This document shows, piece by piece, positions 28,394 through 37,637 of a stretch of DNA of 64,000 nucleotides. The notes under the pieces were generated by a model. It saw nothing but the letters and a program-made list of their open reading frames with translations. It had not been told where the DNA came from and ran no database searches. Origin of the DNA: Deltaproteobacteria bacterium. Lineage in GTDB: Bacteria; Desulfobacterota; Desulfobacteria; Desulfobacterales; GCA-2748835. Numbering within the stretch: the stretch's first letter is position 1; the number at the start of each line of letters is the position of its first letter. The position numbers and the translations under genes were made by a program. The DNA is taken from positions 1-64,000 of the forward strand of contig PDTL01000023.1 in NCBI GenBank assembly GCA_002748835.1, written 5' to 3'.

Positions 28394-29824
28394 ATGACAT
28401 TGCGGATTTACAATACGCTGACCAGAACCAAAGAAGTCTTTCAACCCATGGAACCGGGGCATGTGAAGATGTATGTCTGCGGTCCTACGGTCTATGATGC
28501 CTGTCATATCGGCCATGCCCGCTCTGTCGTTGTGTTTGATGTGATGGCCCGGTATCTGCGGGCCATTGGAAACCGGGTGACCTATATCCGGAATTTTACG
28601 GACGTGGATGACAAGATCATTCAGCGGGCGGCATCGCTCGGGGAAAACTGGTCTGATTTGGCCAACCGCTACATTGACGCGTTTCATACGGATATGGACG
28701 CCTTGTATGTGGAACGGGCCACCGAAGAACCCAAAGCAACCGACCACATCCCTCATATCATCGAATTCATTGCCTCCTTGATCGAAAAAGGGCACGCCTA
28801 TCCGGCAGATGGAGATGTCTATTTTGCCGTGGCATCCTTTGATGGCTACGGCAAGCTCTCCGGCCGCAAGCTGGCGGACATGGAAGCCGGTGCCCGCATT
28901 GACATCGACCCCCGTAAGCGGAATCCCTTTGATTTTGCCTTGTGGAAAGGCGCCAAACCCGGGGAACCGGCATGGAACAGCCCCTGGGGCAGCGGAAGGC
29001 CGGGATGGCATATTGAATGTTCGGCTATGAGCCGTGCCTATCTTGGTGACGGGTTCGATATTCATGGGGGCGGCAAGGACTTGATCTTTCCCCATCATGA
29101 AAACGAGATCGCCCAGTCCGAGTCAGCCTGCGGCTGTCAGTTTGTCCGGTACTGGATTCATAACGGGTTTGTCAATATCGATCAGGAAAAGATGTCCAAG
29201 TCCCTTGGCAACTTCAAGATGATCAAAGACGTGATGCAGTATTATCCGCCCGAGGTGATCCGGCTGTTTCTCCTGTCCAATCATTACCGGAGCCCCATTG
29301 ATTTCACGGACCAGAATATGGACGAAGCCCGTTCCGGTCTGGAAAAACTCTACGGAACCCTGCGCCGGGTCAAGGAAACCTTTGGCTGGGGCCGGGTGGA
29401 TCTGCTTGATCTTCCGCAAGGCCCTGTCTGGGAACAGTTTTGCGCGGCCATGGATGATGATTTCAACTCGGCAAGGGCCATTGGCGGACTCTTTGATACT
29501 TCCCGGGAACTGAACCGCCTCATGGATGCGGATAACGTGACCCCGGATACGGTCAAAGGCATTGCTGGTGACATGGTCCGGACGGGCACCGTGCTCGGTC
29601 TTCTGATGGAAGACGCGGCCGCGTTTTTCGAGTCCCGCAAAACGGCTGCCCTGGAAACCACTGAACTGGATGCCGCCGCCATTGAGGCTCGGATCGCCGA
29701 GCGAAACCAGGCCCGAAAAGAGAAAAATTTCGCGCGGGCGGACGCCATCCGGGATGAACTGCTGGAAAAGCATATTCTCCTGGAAGACAAGGTGGACGGC
29801 ACCCACTGGAAAGTCAAAGAATAA
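28394..29824 (+). CDS. cysS: Cysteinyl-tRNA synthetase
   Basis: Class Ia synthetase charging tRNA-Cys. 476 residues. The zinc ligand Cys and HIGH motif are in YVCGPTVYD and ACHIGHARS. The KMSKS loop is EKMSKSLGNF, and GWHIECSAMS with HHENEIAQSES are further signature segments. The DALR-type helical domain follows. It sits downstream of ispF in one transcription unit and is followed by an intrinsic terminator. Confidence 0.97.
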   Translation: MTLRIYNTLTRTKEVFQPMEPGHVKMYVCGPTVYDACHIGHARSVVVFDVMARYLRAIGNRVTYIRNFTDVDDKIIQRAASLGENWSDLANRYIDAFHTDMDALYVERATEEPKATDHIPHIIEFIASLIEKGHAYPADGDVYFAVASFDGYGKLSGRKLADMEAGARIDIDPRKRNPFDFALWKGAKPGEPAWNSPWGSGRPGWHIECSAMSRAYLGDGFDIHGGGKDLIFPHHENEIAQSESACGCQFVRYWIHNGFVNIDQEKMSKSLGNFKMIKDVMQYYPPEVIRLFLLSNHYRSPIDFTDQNMDEARSGLEKLYGTLRRVKETFGWGRVDLLDLPQGPVWEQFCAAMDDDFNSARAIGGLFDTSRELNRLMDADNVTPDTVKGIAGDMVRTGTVLGLLMEDAAAFFESRKTAALETTELDAAAIEARIAERNQARKEKNFARADAIRDELLEKHILLEDKVDGTHWKVKE

Positions 29825-29842
29825 TCATTTTAGCATGGATTC

Positions 29843-29877
29843 AAAAGCCCTCAGACCTTCACGGTCTGCGGGCTTTT
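29843..29877 (+). terminator. Intrinsic terminator after cysS
   Basis: AAAAGCCC-T-CAGACC (29843-29857) pairs with GGTCTG-C-GGGCTTTT (29863-29877) around the loop TTCAC. The T-rich end completes a standard terminator just after the cysS stop. Confidence 0.85.
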
Positions 29878-29968
29878 CTGCGTTGACCAACCTGTTTTTT
29901 ACCGTCGCCGTCATGTTAAACGATCCAGTGAAGATGAATTTAAGGGGTTGATTTTAAAATTTGTTTGG

Positions 29969-29987
29969 CTACCTTTTCAAAAGGTAG
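29969..29987. repeat. Palindrome in uvrB leader, REP-like
   Basis: CTACCTTTT-C-AAAAGGTAG is a perfect 9-bp palindrome with a one-base centre. A second GC-rich inverted segment follows at about 29990-30015 (CCCCGGCAGGGCCGCCGGAGG). It lies 37 bp before uvrB. It does not look like a LexA box. Only one copy is in this window. Confidence 0.45.
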
Positions 29988-30023
29988 GCCCCCGGCAGGG
30001 CCGCCGGAGGCAGGGGGGATGAC

Positions 30024-32000
30024 ATGTTCACGATTCACTCAGAATTCACGCCAAAGGGAGATCAGCCCGGTGCCATCGAGGGGTTATCTGCGGGTCTGAA
30101 GGCAGGGGCGGCCCATCAGGTCTTGCTGGGAGTGACGGGATCGGGCAAGACGTTCACCATGGCCCAGGTCATTGCCCGGTATGGGAAGCCGGCACTGGTG
30201 ATTGCGCCAAACAAGACCCTGGCGGCCCAGCTGTATCATGAATTCAAAACCTTTCTTCCGGACAATGCGGTGGAATATTTTGTCAGTTACTATGACTATT
30301 ATCAGCCCGAAGCGTATCTTCCCAACAGTGACACGTATATTCAGAAAGATTCGTCAATCAACGATATGATCGACAAAATGCGGCATTCGGCCACCCGGTC
30401 GGTACTGACCCGGGACGATGTGGTGGTGGTGGCCAGTGTGTCGTGCATCTACGGCCTGGGTGCGCCGGAGGATTATCTGGCCATGCGGGTCGAGCTGGTC
30501 ACGGGCGAGGCGCTGGACCGGGACCGGCTGCTCAAGGATCTGGTATTGATGCAATACCAGCGTAATGACATGGATTTTCACCGGGGAACCTTTCGGGTCC
30601 GGGGGGATCTGGTCGAGATCTATCCGGCATATGAGGAGGAGACGGCCATCCGGGTGGCGTTTTTCGGAGACGAGGTGGACGGGCTCTATGAAATCGACCC
30701 GTTGAAGGGGACGGTGCTCAAGCGGCTGCAGAAGACCGCCGTGTTTCCGGCAAGCCATTATGTGATCCAGCAGCAGACCCGGAGCCGGGCCATTGATACC
30801 ATCGGCGACGAGCTGAAAGATCGGGTGGCGGTGTTCCGGGACATGGAAAAATGGGTCGAAGCCCAGCGGATTGAAGAGCGGACCCGGTTTGATCTGGAGA
30901 TGATTCAGGAGATCGGATATTGTAACGGCATCGAAAATTATTCCCGGCATCTGACCGGCCGTTCACCGGGGGAGCCGCCGCCCACCTTGTTCGACTACTT
31001 TCCCGATGATTTTCTGCTCTTTTTTGATGAAAGCCATATTTCGGTATCCCAGCTGAAAGCCATGTACAAGGGGGACCGGTCCCGCAAAGAGACCCTGGTG
31101 AATTACGGATTCCGACTGCCGTCTGCCCTGGATAACCGGCCCCTCATGTTTGATGAGTTTCGGGCGCGGACCCGGAAGGTGATTTACGTGTCTGCCACGC
31201 CAGCTGATTATGAGCTGGAACTGGCCGGGGACCGTGTGGTCGAGCAAATTGTCCGGCCCACTGGCCTGATCGATCCGGAGATTGATGTCAGGGCTGCCGG
31301 CACCCAGGTGGATGACCTGTATGCAGAGCTGCGCAAGCGGATCGACCGGGATGAACGGGTGCTGGTGACTACCCTGACCAAGCGGATGGCCGAAGACCTG
31401 ACCGACTATTATTCAGACCTGGGCCTCCGGGTGCGGTATCTTCACTCGGATATAAAGCCCCTTGAACGGGTGGAATTGATCCACGACTTGAGAACCGGCG
31501 TGTTCGATGTGCTCATCGGGATCAACCTGCTGCGGGAGGGCCTGGATATTCCGGAAGTCTCGCTGGTGGCGGTGCTGGATGCGGACAAGGAAGGGTTTCT
31601 GCGGTCTGCCCGGTCGTTGATCCAGACCTGCGGAAGGGCGGCCCGAAATGTCAACGGCTGGGTGATTCTGTATGCGGACACGGTAACCCCGGCCATGCAG
31701 GAGGCCCTGGAGGAAACCCGGCGGCGGCGGGAAATCCAGCAGGCGTATAATGAGAAACACGGTATCACGCCAGCGTCGGTCCGTAAATCCGTTGACACGG
31801 TGTTTGCGGATTTTCGGGTGGATGGGACTGGCGAGCGCGTGGCTGAACCCGTGGCGGTCTATCAGGTGAACGGGAATGCAGAGAATCTTATCGACGAACT
31901 GACCCGGGAAATGCACGCAGCTTCCAGGGAGCTGGCCTTTGAACGGGCTGCGGAGCTGAGGGACCGGATCAAGGCACTGAAACAGCTGGACCGATTCTGA
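30024..32000 (+). CDS. uvrB: Excinuclease ABC subunit B
   Basis: Damage-verification helicase of nucleotide excision repair. 658 residues. It has Walker [13 protein letters not shown], the beta-hairpin region [12 protein letters not shown], helicase motifs ([27 protein letters not shown]) and a C-terminal UVR motif ending [11 protein letters not shown]. It lies immediately upstream of uvrC (14 bp). The leader holds a palindrome that might affect expression. Confidence 0.97.
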   Translation: MFTIHSEFTPKGDQPGAIEGLSAGLKAGAAHQVLLGVTGSGKTFTMAQVIARYGKPALVIAPNKTLAAQLYHEFKTFLPDNAVEYFVSYYDYYQPEAYLPNSDTYIQKDSSINDMIDKMRHSATRSVLTRDDVVVVASVSCIYGLGAPEDYLAMRVELVTGEALDRDRLLKDLVLMQYQRNDMDFHRGTFRVRGDLVEIYPAYEEETAIRVAFFGDEVDGLYEIDPLKGTVLKRLQKTAVFPASHYVIQQQTRSRAIDTIGDELKDRVAVFRDMEKWVEAQRIEERTRFDLEMIQEIGYCNGIENYSRHLTGRSPGEPPPTLFDYFPDDFLLFFDESHISVSQLKAMYKGDRSRKETLVNYGFRLPSALDNRPLMFDEFRARTRKVIYVSATPADYELELAGDRVVEQIVRPTGLIDPEIDVRAAGTQVDDLYAELRKRIDRDERVLVTTLTKRMAEDLTDYYSDLGLRVRYLHSDIKPLERVELIHDLRTGVFDVLIGINLLREGLDIPEVSLVAVLDADKEGFLRSARSLIQTCGRAARNVNGWVILYADTVTPAMQEALEETRRRREIQQAYNEKHGITPASVRKSVDTVFADFRVDGTGERVAEPVAVYQVNGNAENLIDELTREMHAASRELAFERAAELRDRIKALKQLDRF

Positions 32001-32013
32001 CCGGGGGAGGGGC

Positions 32014-33864
32014 ATGAGCGCTTTACTGGAAAAACTCGCTCGGGTGCCCGGTGATCCGGGTGTGTATCAGATGCGGGATGAGACGGGCGCTATTATTTAT
32101 GTGGGCAAAGCCCGGAATCTGAAAAAACGCCTGTCCACCTATCTGGTCCGGCCGGATCAGCCGGACATGAAAACCCATGTGCTGGTATCCCGGATTGCGG
32201 ATTTTTCCTATATTGTGACCGGGTCTGAACATGAGGCCCTGATTCTTGAATCCAACCTGATCAAAACCCACAAACCCCGGTACAACGTCATTCTCAAAGA
32301 TGACAAACAGTATCCCTGCCTGCGGCTGGACGTGAAAAATCCGTATCCGACTCTGAAAAAAGTGCGCCGGATCAAAAACGACGGGGCTGTCTATTTCGGC
32401 CCGTATTCATCGGGTGCTGCGGTGAACCAGACCCTGAAGTGGATCCACCGGAATTTTCCCTTGCGAAAATGCGGGGACACGGCGTTCAGCCGCCGGAACC
32501 GGCCCTGTTTGCAATACCAGATCAAGGCCTGCCTGGGCCCGTGCTGTCTGCCGGTGGATCCGGCAGTGTATCAGCAGGTGGTTACGGAGGTGACGCTTTT
32601 TTTAAAAGGGAAAACCCGGGAGCTGCTGTCCCAGGTCCGGGACGCCATGCACAGGGCAGCGGAAGCCCAGGCGTTTGAGGAAGCGGCCCTGCTCAGGGAC
32701 CGGCTGTTTGCCCTGGAACGGATGTTAGAGCGCCAGGTGGTGGTCTCGGCAGACCTGGGAGATCGGGATGTGATCGGTATGGCCCGTGAATCGGGACTCC
32801 TGGTGATCACCCTGATGACCATCCGGGAAGGCCGCCTGCAGGACACCCGGCATTTTCGGTTTGACACTGCCTGGCCGGATGCCGGTGATGTGATGGGCGG
32901 GTTTCTGCGCCAGTATTACGCGGATGACCGGATGGTGCCGGCGGAAGTGCTGGTGGCGGCAATGCCCGAGGACGCGGATTTCATCGCATCCTGGCTGACG
33001 GGCAAACGCGGCAGGCGGGTACATCTGCGCTGGCCCCGGCGCGGCGAAAAACGCCGGATACTGGAAATGGCGGAGACCAATGCCCTGACAGAACTAAAGG
33101 ATATCACGGCCCGGCAGGAGCACCGGGTCGATCTGCTGAAACGGCTGGCAAAGCGCCTTGGGCTCGCGGATTTTCCCCATCGTATCGAGTGCATTGACAA
33201 CTCCAACCTTCAGGGCCAGGAACCCGTGTCCGGTGTGGTGGTCTTTTCAGGGGGCCAGCCGGATACGGCCGAATACCGGAAATACAGGATCCGCAACGTA
33301 CCGGAACAGAATGACTACGCCTATATGGCAGAGGTATTGAAACGCCGGTACCGGAAGGCGGCGGAAACCGGGGCGTATCCGGATCTCCTCATGGTGGACG
33401 GGGGCAAGGGACAGTTGAATATCGCATGCGCCATTTTACGGGAACTGGGCATCGAGGGGGCGTTTCCGGTCATCGGGATTGCCAAACCGGATGAAACCCG
33501 GGGGGAGTCGGCAGACAAGATTTTTCTTCCGGGACGGATGAATCCGGTGATCTGGGGAAAGGATGCGGATGCCCTGAACCTGCTGGCCCGGATACGGGAC
33601 GAGGCGCATCGGTTTGCCATCCGTTTTCATCGTCAGCGGCGGAACAAACGGGGGCTGACCTCTGTTCTGGATGCCGTCCCGGGGATCGGTAAAAAACGGA
33701 AAACTGTCCTGCTCATGCATTTCGGAAGCCTGGAAAACGCTGTCCAGGCTTCCGTGGATGAGGTGGCGGCACTGCCGGGATGGAACCTGTCCGTGGCCGC
33801 CGCGCTAAAGTCCGCACTTGCGGGTGTTGAAAAAAAACACCGGATCGTTCAGCCTGAGGACTGA
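32014..33864 (+). CDS. uvrC: Excinuclease ABC subunit C
   Basis: Dual-incision nuclease partner of UvrB. 616 residues. The N-terminal GIY-YIG domain is GVYQMRDETGAIIYVGKARN, followed by the Cys-rich loop RPCLQYQIKACLGPC. The UVR motif is near residue 205, the RNase H-like domain includes IECIDNSNLQGQ and LMVDGGKGQL, and HhH motifs end the protein (VPGIGKKRKTVLL). The start follows GGGGGAGGGG. It forms an operon with uvrB, and the pair is complete here. Confidence 0.97.
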   Translation: MSALLEKLARVPGDPGVYQMRDETGAIIYVGKARNLKKRLSTYLVRPDQPDMKTHVLVSRIADFSYIVTGSEHEALILESNLIKTHKPRYNVILKDDKQYPCLRLDVKNPYPTLKKVRRIKNDGAVYFGPYSSGAAVNQTLKWIHRNFPLRKCGDTAFSRRNRPCLQYQIKACLGPCCLPVDPAVYQQVVTEVTLFLKGKTRELLSQVRDAMHRAAEAQAFEEAALLRDRLFALERMLERQVVVSADLGDRDVIGMARESGLLVITLMTIREGRLQDTRHFRFDTAWPDAGDVMGGFLRQYYADDRMVPAEVLVAAMPEDADFIASWLTGKRGRRVHLRWPRRGEKRRILEMAETNALTELKDITARQEHRVDLLKRLAKRLGLADFPHRIECIDNSNLQGQEPVSGVVVFSGGQPDTAEYRKYRIRNVPEQNDYAYMAEVLKRRYRKAAETGAYPDLLMVDGGKGQLNIACAILRELGIEGAFPVIGIAKPDETRGESADKIFLPGRMNPVIWGKDADALNLLARIRDEAHRFAIRFHRQRRNKRGLTSVLDAVPGIGKKRKTVLLMHFGSLENAVQASVDEVAALPGWNLSVAAALKSALAGVEKKHRIVQPED

Positions 33865-33922
33865 TGACGATCTTCCGGCACCACCGGGGGGAATGGGCAC
33901 CCTTCTGAAACCGCAACCGGTA

Positions 33923-35305
33923 TCACCGATTTTTACAGGCCTCGGATGCAAATTCAAGGTTGACGAATTTTTCAAGGTCAATCAGTTTGCCAATGCCCAT
34001 TTCGTGGAACATATATTGCTGTATTTTATCCAGGTCTTCAAGTCTGGGAAACAGATCATGCATGTTGATTCCCATGGGCTCGGAGAGCACTTTTTTGAGA
34101 AGGGTGGTATTCAGTCCCAGTTCACCAGTGGGATCCAGGAAGTTGACGGCAATTTCAGATGCCGCCTCTTTATGCGTTTCAATAAACTGGCCGGCATCGA
34201 CGATCATCTGGGTCAGCTCGTGAACCGCGTCGGGATACTTCCCGATGACCTCATCTCTCAAGGCAACGACGCAGCAGGGATGGTTGGGCCAGACCGCAGC
34301 AGAGATAAACTCCGTTTGGCCGATACCTTTGGCGACCGCATTGGTGCAGATGGGTTCTGCAACGATAAATCCGCCGACATTTTCGTTTTCCTTCATGATG
34401 CCGGGCATCTTGATGGGCGGAACCACCTCAAATCGAACATTGATGGCATTTTTCCCCGGAACCCCCGGTTTCAGACCCAGCTGTTTGAGGAATTTATGGG
34501 CCAGCATGTTGTGAATGGACATTTTGTGGGGGATATTGATAACCTTATACTTATAGAAGCTCTGGAGTGAATCGGTCTGGGCATCGGTGAAGTTGGCGTT
34601 ACGGATAAACCCGCTGCCGTTTTTGTGCGCCAGCAGGATCAACTGGATGGGCACTTCAAAGGCAAACAGATCCATTGCAATGGGCGCAAGGACGAAGGCG
34701 CCGTCGATCTCTCCCTTTTCCAAGGCGGTTTGAATGGGGTTCCAGCCGGCCATGCGATGGGTTTCCAGTTCGAAATACTGCGGCGTAATTTCTCCGGAGG
34801 CAATTTTGTGTTTGAGAACACCCAGTGCCAGATGGTCGGTGATCTGAATATGGCCGATATTCAGAACCACTTTTCCGTTTCGATGCACATGTTTTTTAGG
34901 TCCGGCTTTTTCCAGGGTATCCGGTGCCAGTATCCCGGTGATCGCCGATTTCAGCTCATCTGCGTCAAACGGCTTGGCAATATGACCGGACGCACCGTTG
35001 TCGTAAGCGACTTTTTGCTGGCTTTTGTCGCCCTGGGCGGTTGCCATGATAAAGGGCAATGATTTGCAGGTCGCTTCCTGACGCATCCACTGGAGCAGAT
35101 CAAGCCCGTCTTTGTTGGGCATATTCCAGTCACTGATGACCAGATCAAACCGGTTGTCTTCCTGAAGCTTCTGAATGGCGTCTTCACCGTCCACAGCCAT
35201 GACCAGATTTTTAAATCCCGCCTTGGCGAGATACTGTTTGAACATGATCCGCATGGTGCCGGAATCGTCAACAACAAGAATTCGAATGTGGGGGTCAACT
35301 GGCAT
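33923..35305 (-). CDS. Response regulator fused to NMT1/SsuA-like binding domain
   Basis: 460 residues. Residues 1-130 are a CheY-like receiver with the acidic pair 13-14, acceptor Asp59 (VISDWNMP) and Lys111 (AKPFDADEL). After a short linker, residues of about 146-400 resemble periplasmic binding proteins of the NrtA/SsuA/NMT1 type: LNIGHIQITDHLALGVLK, MAGWNPIQTALEKGEIDGAFV, then a lobe-2 pattern. There is no signal peptide, and the N-terminal receiver places the whole protein in the cytoplasm. It could sense or bind a small molecule when phosphorylated, or be a phosphorylation-gated regulator. No histidine kinase gene is adjacent. The fusion call is firm; the function is inference. Confidence 0.85.
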   Translation of the reverse strand: MPVDPHIRILVVDDSGTMRIMFKQYLAKAGFKNLVMAVDGEDAIQKLQEDNRFDLVISDWNMPNKDGLDLLQWMRQEATCKSLPFIMATAQGDKSQQKVAYDNGASGHIAKPFDADELKSAITGILAPDTLEKAGPKKHVHRNGKVVLNIGHIQITDHLALGVLKHKIASGEITPQYFELETHRMAGWNPIQTALEKGEIDGAFVLAPIAMDLFAFEVPIQLILLAHKNGSGFIRNANFTDAQTDSLQSFYKYKVINIPHKMSIHNMLAHKFLKQLGLKPGVPGKNAINVRFEVVPPIKMPGIMKENENVGGFIVAEPICTNAVAKGIGQTEFISAAVWPNHPCCVVALRDEVIGKYPDAVHELTQMIVDAGQFIETHKEAASEIAVNFLDPTGELGLNTTLLKKVLSEPMGINMHDLFPRLEDLDKIQQYMFHEMGIGKLIDLEKFVNLEFASEACKNR

Positions 35306-35957
35306 CGGGTAAATCTCCTTTAAAACCTGCCGTGGTCAATGGGATTTTTTTGAAACGCATTTTTTTGAATTAGATGCGTTTTCGCATGGAAGCGGTGTTG
35401 TTTCACACTTCAGAGGTATGCCTCGATACGTATCGGAGACGTCCAAATTTTATCCAAAATAGCACAAGATCTTATGTGGATGCAAGGGGGTTGGCAGATT
35501 CTGATTAAAAGAAAAAATCCCGTCAAGACAGCGGCTGATTTCTTACCGGCGCAGAAACCGAATCCGGCACAGTATACCGCGAGCGACCCGGCCTTGATGA
35601 AGGGGCTCTCTGACATCGCGGCGTTTAGGCTTCATGGCAGATGTCCGTTTGGAAATCAGTTGAAAAAAAGGGATGTGCTCTGATCAATGGGACGTTTCAG
35701 GTGTTGTGCACTGACCGGCTATACGGATATCGTTGACAGGGTGCGTGCGATACCCCGCTTTCCCGATCAGCGAACCTGCAGCAAGTTTTTCTCAAACAGT
35801 TTCTATCAAGCTTGACAGCATTATTGTAAATTCGTTATTGATAGTCAACTTATTGATAACTGATGCAAGTATGCAGTCAATGTATTTGTTTCCCGTTACT
35901 CCGGGCCAGAAGAACGGCCTCGGTGAACCCGTATTCCGGGCTCATCGGAGGATCTGA
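35306..35957. other. Divergent intergenic region with direct repeats
   Basis: About 650 bp between the divergent REC-binding-protein gene and the TPR-MglA operon. No convincing gene: short frames at 35410-35616 (minus) and 35733-35957 (plus) lack motifs. A TTGACA hexamer at 35812-35817 and the TTATTGATA direct repeats at 35821-35858 are the visible regulatory candidates. GGAGG of the next gene is at 35948. Confidence 0.4.
35821..35858 (+). promoter_or_regulatory. Three TTATTG direct repeats upstream of TPR-MglA operon
   Basis: TTATTGTAA (35821), TTATTGATA (35835) and TTATTGATA (35850) recur at 14-15 bp spacing about 100 bp before the operon start. They sit just downstream of TTGACA at 35812. 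Tandem sites at near one-and-a-half helical turns suggest a regulator binding array. No factor can be named. Confidence 0.4.
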
Positions 35958-36914
35958 ATGCAACTCAAAGATCGACTGAAAACGTTGATGCAGGAAGCCG
36001 AACTTTACCGCCATCAGGGACTGCTGAGTGAGTCGATAGCGCTCTATTCAAAAGCGGTCAGTCTGTTGCAGAAATATGAACAGATACCGAATGCGAACCG
36101 TCTCGCCAGGGGGATCGGAGAAAAAATAAAGGGGGTCAAAAAAGAACTGGGGGAAGTAGCGAAAGCACCTGAAACCATGACGGTTTCAGATTCCAATCAG
36201 AACCTGATTCAGGATGTCTTTTCTACCGGTGACACACCTCAGGGACGGCTTGAGGGCGCGAAGGCCCTGGTGATATTAGGACAGGAACAGCGGGCCCTGG
36301 ATGAATTCAAGACGTTGATGCATGCGCGGGAACTCCAGTATGAGGCTGCAGAACAGATACTGAGCGTCTGTGGCAGGATCGGCGATGCCAAGCAGGCCAT
36401 CCAGTGTTACCGGAAGTGGGAGGCAGAACAGCGCTTCACGGTGGATGAACTGGCAGCACTTACCACCGCCTTTCCAGAAGCTTTTCCTAAAAAGCTCAAG
36501 CTGAAAGCAATGGCGTTTTCTGAGCAAGCGGATGAGGTCGATGATTTCCAACTGGCTGCTGTATCACCGACTGCATCGGACACGGCAGATGCCGGTTCCG
36601 CCGTGTATCAGGATGACGCTGAACTGATCGACATCAACTCGGTGGGGCTCCGTACAGATACCCACTCTGTTGATCCGAAACATTATAATTTGGATGTGAC
36701 GTATCAGAGCGGTAATGTTCTGAGTCTGATTATCTCAGGAAAGGAAAAGGAGCTCATCGAAGGCTTGAAGGTCGGTGTGAAGCTGATGAATGTCGACTTT
36801 TTTTCTGAAATTGCCATTTTTAAGGGAAACGGTATTATCTCAGCCAAGACAAAAATCAGCTCCGGTCCCAAGAAAGGGGACTACAGTGTAGATATCAAGG
36901 TAGTGGATATCTGA
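35958..36914 (+). CDS. TPR-like protein leading the MglA operon
   Basis: 318 residues, unknown. The N-terminal third looks like TPR or MIT-type helices (EAELYRHQGLLSESIALYSKAVSLLQKYEQI), then a second helical repeat region around residues 95-170. The last 80 residues (from HYNLDVTYQSGNVLSLIISG) form a beta-rich domain reminiscent of a PilZ-type barrel but without its RxxxR motif. It lies upstream of the MglA-like GTPase gene (about 105 bp gap) and likely belongs to the same signalling unit. GGAGG precedes ATG 35958. Confidence 0.75.
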   Translation: MQLKDRLKTLMQEAELYRHQGLLSESIALYSKAVSLLQKYEQIPNANRLARGIGEKIKGVKKELGEVAKAPETMTVSDSNQNLIQDVFSTGDTPQGRLEGAKALVILGQEQRALDEFKTLMHARELQYEAAEQILSVCGRIGDAKQAIQCYRKWEAEQRFTVDELAALTTAFPEAFPKKLKLKAMAFSEQADEVDDFQLAAVSPTASDTADAGSAVYQDDAELIDINSVGLRTDTHSVDPKHYNLDVTYQSGNVLSLIISGKEKELIEGLKVGVKLMNVDFFSEIAIFKGNGIISAKTKISSGPKKGDYSVDIKVVDI

Positions 36915-37018
36915 TGCCGTACACGATTCATATAGAGGGTTCTATGGGGTGATTCCCATAAAAATACGGTCGGCAGTCTGAAGGCAGACGAAATCGCCAG
37001 GGCCTCGGGATTGAAATT

Positions 37019-37633
37019 ATGGCTATATTCAATTTGCAGAAGCGGGAAATCGAGTGCAAGATCGTTTACTATGGTCCGGGACGAAGTGGTAAAACAACGA
37101 ATCTGGAGTATATCCACAAGGCGTTCTCAAAACAGGTGATGGGGGACATGGTTTCCATTAATACGGAAGGAGACCGGACGCTTTTTTTTGATTTCCTGCC
37201 CATCGGTCTGGGTAAAATAAAAGGTTGCGACGTGCGTGTGCAGATCTTTACCGTTCCGGGCCAGGTCCAGTACAGCTCCACCCGGAAGCTGGTTCTCAAA
37301 GGGGTAGACGGGGTGATTTTTGTTGCAGACTCACTCAAGGTCCGCCGGGAAAAAAACCTGTTGTCTTTGAAGGACCTGCACACCAATTTGAAGGAATACG
37401 GCATGGATATCCGAAAAGTGCCCCTGGTGTTCCAGTACAACAAACGGGACCTTGAAGGAGAAGGGATTCCGCTGCTGCCTGTCGAGCAAATGAATCGGGA
37501 TCTGAACCGCCAGCTAAAAGTTCCTTCGTTTCCCGCCAGCGCCAATGTGGGGGCGGGTGTGGGTAAAACCCTTCAGGAAGGCCTCAAGCTGACACTGAAA
37601 CAGTTGCAGGCAAATTTGAAATGGGCGCGATAG
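37019..37633 (+). CDS. MglA-family small Ras-like GTPase
   Basis: 204 residues. P-loop GPGRSGKT at 19-26, the MglA-type FTVPGQ at about 77-82 (in place of DxxG), and NKRD at 141-144 for guanine specificity. MglA controls cell polarity and motility in myxobacteria, usually with an MglB-type GAP. No MglB (roadblock) gene is adjacent. Four bases separate it from the PATAN/cNMP protein, so the products probably act together. No membrane anchor was seen. Confidence 0.9.
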   Translation: MAIFNLQKREIECKIVYYGPGRSGKTTNLEYIHKAFSKQVMGDMVSINTEGDRTLFFDFLPIGLGKIKGCDVRVQIFTVPGQVQYSSTRKLVLKGVDGVIFVADSLKVRREKNLLSLKDLHTNLKEYGMDIRKVPLVFQYNKRDLEGEGIPLLPVEQMNRDLNRQLKVPSFPASANVGAGVGKTLQEGLKLTLKQLQANLKWAR

Positions 37634-37637
37634 CCGC

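Noticed and set aside
35733..35957. 74-codon plus-strand frame before the TPR gene
   Set aside because: It overlaps the direct repeats and the ribosome-binding site of the next gene and has no recognisable domain.
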